DNA of 64,000 nucleotides from NCBI RefSeq assembly GCF_030767025.1, contig NZ_JASITE010000009.1, positions 62,001 through 126,000 on the forward strand. The letters are read 5' to 3'. Source of the stretch: Nocardia sp. CC227C. Lineage in GTDB: Bacteria > Actinomycetota > Actinomycetes > Mycobacteriales > Mycobacteriaceae. The translations under genes were made by a program, and so were the position numbers. Under the pieces are notes generated by a model. The model was not told the origin of the DNA. It saw only the letters and a list, made by a program, of their open reading frames with translations, and did no database searches. How positions within the stretch are numbered: position 1 is the stretch's first letter; every line of letters begins with the position of its first letter. Positions 25,711-33,156 of the stretch are shown here, piece after piece.

Positions 25711-25746
25711 ATTTGTGTCTAGAAAGGTAGGTTTCAGGAAACAAAT
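25711..25746. promoter_or_regulatory. Inverted repeat between MpaB-type oxygenase and TetR genes
   Basis: ATTTGT (25711-25716) is mirrored by ACAAAT (25741-25746) across the divergent gap, with GTGTC following both ATTT and AAAT. The position fits a TetR operator that covers both promoters. Confidence 0.45.
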
Positions 25747-26460
25747 GTGTCAACATTCAGCGGCAGTGACGCGGAACACCATGCCGGGGCCGCACCGATG
25801 AAGGCCGCCCGGCGCTACGGCGGGATCGCGGCCGACGAGCGGATGCGCGGGCGGCGCGAGCAGTTGGTCGACGCCGCCATCGAGGTGATGGCGCGCGAGG
25901 GCGCGGGTGCCCTGACCGTGCGACGCGTGGCCGCGGCAGCGGGCCTGTCCACCCGGTTCGTCTACGAGAGCTTCGCCGATCTGGACGAGCTCACCGGAGC
26001 GGCGTTCGACTCCGCCGCGCGCGAGCTGGCGCGGACGGTGCACGCCGCGGTGCGCGACACCCCGCCGGACCGGCACGCCCGCATCACGGCGGTGGTGGAG
26101 GCCATCACCGACTTCTTCCTCGCGCAGCCCGCCAAGGGCAAATTCCTGTCCACCAAGGCGTACGGCCATCCCGGCAGCGCCCGGCACAGGCTGGAGCGCT
26201 CGGAGGACTATGTGGCCGCCTTCGCGGCCACCCTGGCCGGACTCGTCGCGGGCGTGCGCGCCGAGGACCGCGCGGTGGTCCTCGCCTCACGCTTCCTGGT
26301 GGCCGCCTTCGGCGAAACCACGACCGCCCTGGCGTACGGCGAAACCCCTTACGCCCGAGACGAATTCGTCCGCGACAATGTGGAGTTGATGCTGGGCGCC
26401 CTCGACGGGCTGGACCGGATCGCCGCGCGGGGTCAGTCCTCGACCAGCACCAGCTCGTAA
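25747..26460 (+). CDS. TetR family regulator
   Basis: 237 residues from GTG 25747; ATG 25798 is an in-frame alternative that loses only a poorly conserved leader. The helix-turn-helix is ALTVRRVAAAAGLSTRFVYE. The C-terminal ligand domain is not of a recognised subclass. It is divergent from the MpaB-type oxygenase, its likely target. It ends inside the convergent hypothetical gene with a 28-base tail overlap. Confidence 0.85.
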   Translation: MSTFSGSDAEHHAGAAPMKAARRYGGIAADERMRGRREQLVDAAIEVMAREGAGALTVRRVAAAAGLSTRFVYESFADLDELTGAAFDSAARELARTVHAAVRDTPPDRHARITAVVEAITDFFLAQPAKGKFLSTKAYGHPGSARHRLERSEDYVAAFAATLAGLVAGVRAEDRAVVLASRFLVAAFGETTTALAYGETPYARDEFVRDNVELMLGALDGLDRIAARGQSSTSTSS

Positions 26461-27284
26461 TCGCGGAAGTGCGCGGCCAACTCCAGACCGGCGCGCTCGA
26501 GGGCCGCGCGCACGGTGGCGTCGTCGAATTCGAAGACGCGCAGCAAGGCGACGGTCGGGAAGCGATCCTGGATCTCGGACAGCAGCGCCACCACGAGACC
26601 GGCCAGGCGGTCGGCGGCGACGTCGGCGTAGGAGATCTGCTCGCCGGTATTGATATAGGCGATGTCGTCGATGATGGTGGCGGTGATGGTGGCGATCGGA
26701 TCGGTGGCCCCCTCGCCCAGCAGCGCCACGATGAACAGATTGCCGGGCGGCTCGGTGGACTCGGCCTCGGCGTGCAGGATCCACTGATCGGCGGCGACGG
26801 CCCCGGCCCCCTCCGGCGGTTCCCAGCTGCCCAGCTCGGCGGTCCACAGCCGGGCCACCTCACCGATGACATCGGCCTCCAGCAGTGCGGCGGCCTGCCC
26901 CTCCGGACCGGTGTCGGACCCCTCCCAGCGCAGCACGCGATAGCCCGCGCCCTGGGCGTGGCCGGCGGCGGAGGCGATGAGGGTGGCGAAGACTTCGGTC
27001 TCGTCCGGCGTGGCGGGCGTGTCGTCGGTGTGTCCGAGGCGAATGGAGCGCACCAGCCGGTCGGCGTCGATGACCTGGACCCAGGCGTCGCGGGGTCCGG
27101 CGGCGCGCAGCTCCGCCCAGCCGAGCAGGCGGCCGTCCGAGCGGGCGGCAATGGTGCCGAGCAGGTCGGATGGCTGGTCGAGGGCGACGTCCTCCAGTTG
27201 GAACAGTCCCGCCGCTCCCGCTAGTTCATTCGCCAGGCGCAGGCCGGTACCTGGGTGCCGGTCCCACTCGAGTGCCATATCCAT
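26433..27284 (-). CDS. Hypothetical protein, possibly two GNAT-like halves
   Basis: 283 residues, acidic and soluble. The pattern of two similar halves, each with an AEL/AAG...V..I.ADR and a C-terminal strand-helix ending (LERAGLELAAHFRDYELVLV), recalls tandem GNAT acyltransferase folds. No clear acetyl-CoA loop (RGxGxG/A) is present, so catalysis is doubtful. It starts at ATG 27284, with ATG 27278 also possible. It overlaps the TetR end by 28 bases tail to tail. Confidence 0.5.
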   Translation of the reverse strand: MDMALEWDRHPGTGLRLANELAGAAGLFQLEDVALDQPSDLLGTIAARSDGRLLGWAELRAAGPRDAWVQVIDADRLVRSIRLGHTDDTPATPDETEVFATLIASAAGHAQGAGYRVLRWEGSDTGPEGQAAALLEADVIGEVARLWTAELGSWEPPEGAGAVAADQWILHAEAESTEPPGNLFIVALLGEGATDPIATITATIIDDIAYINTGEQISYADVAADRLAGLVVALLSEIQDRFPTVALLRVFEFDDATVRAALERAGLELAAHFRDYELVLVED

Positions 27285-27359
27285 AGCCGCACAGTAGACC
27301 GACCAGTTGCTGTTGAGTAGCTACCGCGCGGTCGGTATTACATTTCGAGACCGGTGTGA

Positions 27360-27548
27360 TCAGGCCGAACGCAGTGCCTGCGTGGGGCAGCTGTCCACCG
27401 CCAGCAGGGCCACCTCGCGGTCGGATTCCGGCACCTCGGCACACCGCACGGCCACCCGCTCGTCATCTCCCACCCGGAACAGATCGGGCGCGACGGCCTC
27501 GCACATGCCGTGCCCCGCACAGCGGGTGAGATCGGCCTCGATCCTCAT
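27360..27548 (-). CDS. Ferredoxin, probably [3Fe-4S]
   Basis: 62 residues. Cys10 and Cys16 lie in CAGHGMC and Cys54 in SCPTQAL. The CxGHGxC...CP arrangement is that of small [3Fe-4S] ferredoxins that feed electrons to actinobacterial P450s. Its ATG (27548-27546) overlaps the P450 stop by two bases as ATGA, so the two are translationally coupled. The partner is therefore almost certainly that P450. No ferredoxin reductase is adjacent. Confidence 0.9.
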   Translation of the reverse strand: MRIEADLTRCAGHGMCEAVAPDLFRVGDDERVAVRCAEVPESDREVALLAVDSCPTQALRSA

Positions 27549-29014
27549 GCGTCGAGCCGTTCCAGCCGCACCGGCAGACCGTCCGCGGGCAGCGGCCCGG
27601 TGCCCGCGATGAGCGGCACCCGATATGCCGGCGGCACACTCCAGCGGTACGCCAGCAGCATGCGGTGCAGCACCGCCTTCACCGTCATACCGCCGAAGTA
27701 GAGTCCGATGCACTTGTGCGCCCCACCCCCGAACGGCGCCCAGGCGAAGCGGTGCGCGGCGTCCTCGCGGTGGTCGGCGTCGAACCGCGCCGGGTCGAAG
27801 GCATCCGGATCGCGCCAGAACTCCCGCTGCCGCATCATGGTGTACGGCCCGGTCATGACCAGCGTGCCCGCCGGCACGAAATGCCCCGCGATATCGGTGT
27901 CGGCGATGGTCTCGCGGGCCTGCTGGGCCACCGGCGCGTACATCCGCAGCGCCTCCTTGAAGGCCAGGTCCAGGCCGGGCAGCCGGGCCAGGTCGCCGTA
28001 GTCCAGATCGGCCTTGCCCAGGGCGCGCGATTCGGCCCGCAGCCGCTCCTGCCAGTCGGGGTGCCGGGCCAGCTCGTAGGCCAGCATGGCGATGGAGATG
28101 GCGCTGGTGTCGTGCGCGGCCATCATCACGAAGATCATGTGCGCCACCACGTCGGCATCGGTGAGCCGGTGCTCGGGCAGGGTGGCCACCCGGGCGAGCA
28201 CGCTGAACAGGTCGGCGGCCTCCCCCGCGCGCCGCCGCGGCAGCTCACGCCGGAAGTACTCCTCGAGCACCCGCCGACCGCGCAGGCCGCGACGCCACAC
28301 GCCGCCGGGGACGTCGGCGCGGATCATGGCGGTGCCGCCGTGCACGGCGTCCTCGAACGCCCGCGACAGCCGGGTGCTCTCCGGACCGAGCTCCGCGCCC
28401 GCGAACACGGCGGTCGCCTGCTCCAGCAACAGCTGTTTGACCGCGTCGTAGAGCCGGAAGTCCGGCCCCGGCCGCCAGTCCGCGATGCCCCGGGCCAGCA
28501 GCGGCGAGGTCAGTTCGAGATACCCGTCGAGCCGCGGCCTGGTGAAGACCTGCTGCAGGATGCGGCGGTGGTAGAGGTGGTCGTCGAAATCGCGCAGCAG
28601 CAGACCGCCGCGGAAGAACGGGCCGATCAGGAACTCCCAGCCGCGTTGCGCCGAGAACACCCGATCCCGGTCCAGCATGACCTGCTCCAGCGCCTCCGGG
28701 CTGCCGACGGCGACGATCGGGCGCCCGAAGCCGCCCGCCCAGCTCACCGGTCCGTAGTCGCGTAACCGCCTGCGGGAGAACTCGATCGGATCGGCGAGCG
28801 AGCTGAGGATATAGCCGATCCAGGGTGGCCCGAAATCACCCATGACTGGTTTCAGGCCGCTGCCGGGCGGGGGTGTCGCCAGCGGGCGGGCCGGTGACGG
28901 ATAGCGCTCCACCACCCCGCCGACGGCGCGCTGTAGCCGCTGGTTGAGCCGGGCCCGCACCTGGCGGGCATGGCCGACCGGATCCCGGAAGTCCCGGGGC
29001 ACAAGGAGATTCAT
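27545..29014 (-). CDS. Cytochrome P450
   Basis: 489 residues. The heme thiolate is Cys435 in FGGGAHKCIG. The I-helix has MMAAHDTSA, with the acid-alcohol pair shifted to AHDTS, and the K-helix ExxR is FKEALRM. It has no membrane anchor. The N-terminal region with PPWIGYILSSLADP is like CYP51/CYP136-type sterol or lipid hydroxylases, but the substrate is not determined. It is coupled to a ferredoxin gene and divergent from a TetR gene, with an inverted repeat between them. Confidence 0.92.
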   Translation of the reverse strand: MNLLVPRDFRDPVGHARQVRARLNQRLQRAVGGVVERYPSPARPLATPPPGSGLKPVMGDFGPPWIGYILSSLADPIEFSRRRLRDYGPVSWAGGFGRPIVAVGSPEALEQVMLDRDRVFSAQRGWEFLIGPFFRGGLLLRDFDDHLYHRRILQQVFTRPRLDGYLELTSPLLARGIADWRPGPDFRLYDAVKQLLLEQATAVFAGAELGPESTRLSRAFEDAVHGGTAMIRADVPGGVWRRGLRGRRVLEEYFRRELPRRRAGEAADLFSVLARVATLPEHRLTDADVVAHMIFVMMAAHDTSAISIAMLAYELARHPDWQERLRAESRALGKADLDYGDLARLPGLDLAFKEALRMYAPVAQQARETIADTDIAGHFVPAGTLVMTGPYTMMRQREFWRDPDAFDPARFDADHREDAAHRFAWAPFGGGAHKCIGLYFGGMTVKAVLHRMLLAYRWSVPPAYRVPLIAGTGPLPADGLPVRLERLDA

Positions 29015-29049
29015 CGTCGGTCTCCCTTCGAGATGAATCTCACGGTACC

Positions 29050-29081
29050 GGAAACGATGGTTTCCGTAAACAGTCGTTTCC
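29050..29081. promoter_or_regulatory. Palindromic operator between P450 and TetR genes
   Basis: GGAAACGA (29050-29057) is mirrored by TCGTTTCC (29074-29081). Inside it GGAAAC (29050-29055) and GTTTCC (29060-29065) form a second palindrome. The location between the divergent genes supports TetR control. Confidence 0.65.
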
Positions 29082-29106
29082 TGATAAGTGTGCCAAGCTG
29101 GTCGGT

Positions 29107-29757
29107 GTGAGGCGGGAATTCGGCGGGACCTATCGCGGAGCGACCACCGACGAACGGCGCGAGCAGCGCCGTCGCCGCCTGCTGGACGCCGCGCTCGACA
29201 TCATCGGCACCCAGGGGCTGTCCGCCCTCACCGTGCGCGGAGTCTGCGAGCAGGCCCGGGTCGGCCCGCGGTTCTTCTACGAGTCCTTCCCGGACCTGGA
29301 CGCGCTGGCGGGCGACCTGCTCGACGAGATCCAAGTCGCGGCACTGGATTCCGCGCGCACGGCCATCGCCGAGACCGCGGGCGGCCAGGCCGACAAGATC
29401 CGGGCCGGGGTGGCGGCGCTCATCGTCGCGCTCACCGACGATCCACGCCGCGCCAATATCGCGCTGGCGCAGGCACACGGCAGCGAGGCGCTCATGCGAC
29501 GGCGCTTCGTGGGCATGCGGCGGGTCGCGGCGGTGATCATGCAGGAGGCCCGGCTGCTGCTCGACATCCCCGAGGGCGAGGACAACGCGCTCACCGCCCT
29601 GGCCCAGCTGATCACCGGCGGTGCGGCCGAACTGATGCTGGTGTGGCTGGACGGCGGGCTGAAGGTGGAGCGGCCGGTCATGATCGACGTGGTCGCCGAC
29701 TACGTGGTGGACATGGTGGACCGGCTGCCCGCCCTGGCCGAGAAACTGGAGTCCTGA
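29107..29757 (+). CDS. TetR family regulator
   Basis: 216 residues from GTG 29107. The DNA-binding region is about residues 18-62 (RLLDAALDIIGTQG ... RVGPRFFYESFPDLD). It resembles the TetR beside the MpaB-type gene (both have the FxYESF.DLD element), so the two may be paralogues of one regulatory type. It is divergent from the P450-ferredoxin pair, its likely target, across a palindromic gap. Confidence 0.85.
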   Translation: MRREFGGTYRGATTDERREQRRRRLLDAALDIIGTQGLSALTVRGVCEQARVGPRFFYESFPDLDALAGDLLDEIQVAALDSARTAIAETAGGQADKIRAGVAALIVALTDDPRRANIALAQAHGSEALMRRRFVGMRRVAAVIMQEARLLLDIPEGEDNALTALAQLITGGAAELMLVWLDGGLKVERPVMIDVVADYVVDMVDRLPALAEKLES

Positions 29758-29764
29758 ACGGTAC

Positions 29765-29977
29765 TCAGCAGTGCACCCCGGTGATCGCGAAGCGCTCCAC
29801 ATCGGTGCCATGGCCCCCGGTGGCGACCGCCACCGTGAGCGTGCCCGGACAGGAGGCGTCGATCGGGACCGTCGCCGACCACGGCATATCCATACCACCG
29901 GCGGGAATCCGGCCGACCGTGCCCACCGGCTGCTCGCGGCCGAGCTGGCGGACCCGGATGTCCAGGCTCTCGTCCAC
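29765..29977 (-). pseudogene. C-terminal fragment of an unknown, probably exported protein
   Basis: The reverse frame ending at 29765 has very strong third-position GC and reads DESLDIRVRQLGREQPVGTV, GGMDMPWSATVPID and ERFAITGVHC. The beta-rich pattern and late cysteines suggest the tail of a secreted domain. GTG 29977 would give only 70 residues, and upstream no convincing start or signal peptide is seen. It is read as the remnant of a larger gene. Confidence 0.4.
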
Positions 29978-30107
29978 GCCGAAGGGCCAGAGCGGTTGGT
30001 GGGCGGTTCGAGCTCCCGAGTGCGGGCACGCACGACCGGGTGCGGGTCGGCCCGATACAGGTTCGCCGCGGGTGCCGGATCGACGGGCGGCCGGATACGC
30101 TGCGCGC

Positions 30108-31103
30108 GTGACCGCTCTGCTCCACCGGCGCTTTCCGGAACTCGCGCACACCCTCCCGCAGCTGCCGCTAGGTTCCCGGCCGACGCCGGTGCGCAGGCTG
30201 TCCGCGCTGAGCGTCGGGGCGCAGCTGTGGGTGAAGGACGACAGCGCCTTCGGGGACGGCGGGTGGGGCGGGAACAAGGTACGCAAGCTCGAATGGCTGC
30301 TGCCGGATGCGCTGCGGCGCGGGCGGCGCACCATTGTGACCGTGGGAGGGCTCGGCACCAACTGGGGGCTGGCGACCGCACTGTACGGCCGCGAGCACGG
30401 CCTGAAAACCGTACTGGCACTGGTAGATCAGCCTGTGGACGACCATGTGCGACGGCAGTTGCAGCGGCTGCGCGCCTCCGGGGCGGAACTGCGCTTCACC
30501 CGCTCCAAGACGCGGACCGTATTGGCCGCGCCGCTGCTGCTGGCCCGGCATTTCTCGGGCGCGCGCCCGCCCTGTCTGCTTCCGGCGGGCGGCTCCTCTC
30601 CCGTGGGCGCGCTCGGCTATGTGGAGGCGGCGCTGGAGCTGGCCGAGCAGGTGCGGGCCGGGGAGCTGCCCGAGCCGACCCATATCGTCACCCCGGTGGG
30701 GTCGGGCGGGACGGTGGCCGGGCTGGCGCTGGGCCTGCGGCTGGCGGGGCTGCCCACCCGCGTGGTGGGCGTGGTCGTGAACGACACCCTGCGCCTGGAC
30801 CACCGAGCCGTCACCCGCCTGGCCCAGCGCACCGCGCGCCTGCTACGCCGTCGCGGTGCGCGGCTGCCCGAGAACCTCACGCCCACCTGCAATCTGGAGA
30901 TTCACACCGACTGGCTCGGCACGGGCTACGGCCACGCCACCCCCGAAGGCGAGGCAGCCCGGTGGCGTGCCGCCGGCCTCGAAAACCTCGAGCTGGAACC
31001 CGTCTACACCGCCAAGGCCCTGGCGGCCCTGCTGGAACTCGACGCGCGCGGCCACTTCGGTGCCGGACCGGTCGTCTACCTCAACACCAACGGCCCACGC
31101 TGA
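30108..31103 (+). CDS. D-cysteine desulfhydrase/ACC deaminase-like PLP enzyme
   Basis: 331 residues, fold-type II PLP enzyme. The PLP lysine lies in GGWGGNKVRKLEWL (family N-K-x-R-K). TVGGLGTNWGLATAL replaces the usual G..QSN.. substrate loop, and the phosphate loop is TPVGSGGTVAGLALGL. Family members deaminate D-cysteine or 1-aminocyclopropane-1-carboxylate to a keto acid, ammonia and, for cysteine, sulfide. The altered substrate loop leaves the substrate uncertain. It starts at GTG 30108. Confidence 0.85.
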   Translation: MTALLHRRFPELAHTLPQLPLGSRPTPVRRLSALSVGAQLWVKDDSAFGDGGWGGNKVRKLEWLLPDALRRGRRTIVTVGGLGTNWGLATALYGREHGLKTVLALVDQPVDDHVRRQLQRLRASGAELRFTRSKTRTVLAAPLLLARHFSGARPPCLLPAGGSSPVGALGYVEAALELAEQVRAGELPEPTHIVTPVGSGGTVAGLALGLRLAGLPTRVVGVVVNDTLRLDHRAVTRLAQRTARLLRRRGARLPENLTPTCNLEIHTDWLGTGYGHATPEGEAARWRAAGLENLELEPVYTAKALAALLELDARGHFGAGPVVYLNTNGPR

Positions 31104-31399
31104 GCGCGACAAGGTGGACGCACCCGGCCAGCGTGGCGGTCGATCCGGACCAACGCGCTGTGCGGGCGTAACCACCTCCGGCACGGCCGCACCGCGGTCG
31201 GCACCTCGAACCGAGGTGCGGATACAGCGAGCGAACGCGACACCCGTCGGCACGGCCACGACGCCGAACGCGGGAACGCATAGACCCGATGGGCGCGCGG
31301 GGTGTGACCACCAATCCGCCGCGCAACGGCGTCGATCCGCGCGATGATGCGACGGCAAGCGGGTGCGCACGCCGCCGAGGCGGCTCGTACCCTGGACGC

Positions 31400-32254
31400 A
31401 TGTCGGATGACGTGGCGGTTCCCGGGCTCGGTGCGCTGGTCGAGATGCTGGCGGGACGGCGGGTGGCGGTGCTGACCGGGGCGGGCATCTCCACCGACAG
31501 CGGCATTCCGGACTACCGGAGTCCGGACGCGCCGCCCCGCAATCCCATGACCTATCAGCAGTTCGTCGGCGATCCGGTCTTCCGGCAGCGCTATTGGGCG
31601 CGCAACCACGTCGGCTGGCGGCGCATGGACGCCGCGCGCCCCAATGCCGGGCATCGCGCACTGGCGCGCCTGGAGCGCGCGGGCGTGGTCACCGGGCTGA
31701 TCACCCAGAACGTGGACCTGCTGCACACCAAGGCCGGCAGTCGCGCCGTCATCGACCTGCACGGCACCTACCTGCGCGTGCGCTGCCTGAGCTGCCAGGG
31801 CCTCATCTCCCGCCTGACCCTGGCCGACCGTCTCGAGGCGGCCAATCCGGGGTTCGCCGACACCATCACCCTCGACGGCCTCGAGGTGGCGCCCGACGCC
31901 GACGCCGTGCTCGACGACACCTCCGCCTTCCGCATGGTCGACTGCCACCGCTGCTCCGGCATGCTCAAACCCGATATCGTCTACTTCGGTGAATCGGTTC
32001 CCAAGGACCGTGTGGCAGCGGCGTTCTCGATGGTCGACGCCGCCGACGCCCTCCTCGTCGCGGGTTCCTCGCTCACCGTCATGTCCGGCCTGCGCTTCGT
32101 CCGCCACGCCGCCGGAACCCACCGCCCGGTGGTGATCGTCAACCGCGGCCCCACCCGAGGTGACGAGCTGGCGACCCTACGCGTCGACGCCGGATGCGCA
32201 CCGACACTCACCGCACTCGCGAACGCACTCGGCACCGCACCCATTTCGGCGTAG
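31400..32254 (+). CDS. SIR2-family NAD-dependent deacylase
   Basis: 284 residues from ATG 31400. The NAD loop is TGAGISTDSGIPDYRSPD. TQNVDLLHTKAG precedes the catalytic DLHG, and the zinc ribbon is CLSCQG with HRCSGMLKPDIVYFGE. All catalytic elements are present. It removes acyl groups from lysines with NAD+. The class II-like TQNVD...H..AG layout suggests deacylase or lipoamidase-type activity, but this is inference. It stands alone. Confidence 0.9.
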   Translation: MSDDVAVPGLGALVEMLAGRRVAVLTGAGISTDSGIPDYRSPDAPPRNPMTYQQFVGDPVFRQRYWARNHVGWRRMDAARPNAGHRALARLERAGVVTGLITQNVDLLHTKAGSRAVIDLHGTYLRVRCLSCQGLISRLTLADRLEAANPGFADTITLDGLEVAPDADAVLDDTSAFRMVDCHRCSGMLKPDIVYFGESVPKDRVAAAFSMVDAADALLVAGSSLTVMSGLRFVRHAAGTHRPVVIVNRGPTRGDELATLRVDAGCAPTLTALANALGTAPISA

Positions 32255-32256
32255 CA

Positions 32257-32472
32257 CCCGTTCCGGCGGGTGGGGCGGCGGCATCGGCCCTGCGCATGCC
32301 GACCACGGTGCCGCAACAGGATCGGGGCAGTGCCCTCGGTTTCGACGCCGCGGCGCGCTGGCGCGCCTGGGCACCGGATGTGCGGCACCAGACGGTGGGC
32401 TGCGGGCATTTCATGGCCGAGGAAGCGCCCACCACGGTCATCGCGGCACTGCGGGAACTGTTGCGGCGTTAG
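32257..32472 (+). pseudogene. C-terminal remnant of an alpha/beta hydrolase
   Basis: The frame reads MPTTVPQQDRGSALGF, then WRAWAPDVRHQTVGCGHFMA and EEAPTTVIAALRELL, and stops at 32470-32472. The GHFMAEEAP segment carries the catalytic histidine typical of haloacetate-dehalogenase-like alpha/beta hydrolases. The nucleophile half is missing because the frame abuts the sirtuin stop. Its end overlaps the convergent TetR gene. Confidence 0.65.
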
Positions 32473-33059
32473 GCCGCGGGGCCGCCGAGCTCGAGGCGAC
32501 GCACCAGGGTCACGAGGGCTGCGCGCTGGGCGGCCGGGTCGTCGGCGTCCGCGCCGAGAATCATGCGCACCACCTGCGGGGCCGCGAACCACCAGGCCGC
32601 CAGGGCCGCCACCGCGTAGAGCAGGTAGCCGGGGGCGACGTCGGTGGGCAGGGCTCCGGCGCGCTGGGCGGCGGCCAGCGCCGCCACCTTCTCGGCGTAG
32701 TGGGCCGCGCGCGCGGATTCGGCGGTCGGCCGACCGGATTGCAACCCCTCCCAGTGCAGCAGGCGCAGGAATTGGGGGTGGGTGCGGTGGTAGTCGAAGA
32801 CGTGCCCGGCGTAGTCGGCCAGTTGCCCGGCGTCGGCTGCCGACAGGGGGCTGGCCGCGGCCAGCTGCTCGAGCTGATCGGTGAGTACCGCGTCGAAGAG
32901 GCCCTGTTTGTCGCCGAAGTACTGGTAGATCCGCTCCTTGTTGATACCGGCGCGGGTGGCGATGGCGGCCACCCGCGCCCCGGCCGGTCCGCGCTCGGCG
33001 AACTCCTGCACGGCCGCCTCGAGTAGTCGCCGCTTGGTGCCCTCGGTATCCCACGCCAT
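32469..33059 (-). CDS. TetR family regulator
   Basis: 196 residues from ATG 33059. The helix-turn-helix is ATRAGINKERIYQYFGDKQG. It is divergent from ilvD, and the gap contains two copies of a perfect-arm palindrome. It probably represses itself and controls the divergent dehydratase. Regulation of an ilvD by a TetR is unusual, since branched-chain genes are more often attenuated. The effector may be an intermediate or an unrelated ligand. Confidence 0.85.
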   Translation of the reverse strand: MAWDTEGTKRRLLEAAVQEFAERGPAGARVAAIATRAGINKERIYQYFGDKQGLFDAVLTDQLEQLAAASPLSAADAGQLADYAGHVFDYHRTHPQFLRLLHWEGLQSGRPTAESARAAHYAEKVAALAAAQRAGALPTDVAPGYLLYAVAALAAWWFAAPQVVRMILGADADDPAAQRAALVTLVRRLELGGPAA

Positions 33060-33078
33060 GGTCCCATCCTAGTAATTC

Positions 33079-33133
33079 CAACCAGACGGTTGCAGTTACG
33101 CCGAGGCCGTGCCAAACTCCAACCAAACGGTTG
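33079..33133. promoter_or_regulatory. Two tandem operators between TetR and ilvD
   Basis: CAACCAGACGGTTG (33079-33092) and CAACCAAACGGTTG (33120-33133) share the inverted arms CAACC/GGTTG and are 41 bases apart centre to centre, about four helical turns. Both repeats have the same trailing AG after one base. The arrangement fits two TetR dimers bound on one DNA face. Confidence 0.7.
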
Positions 33134-33156
33134 TAGATAGCTCGGGAGGTCGCGAG

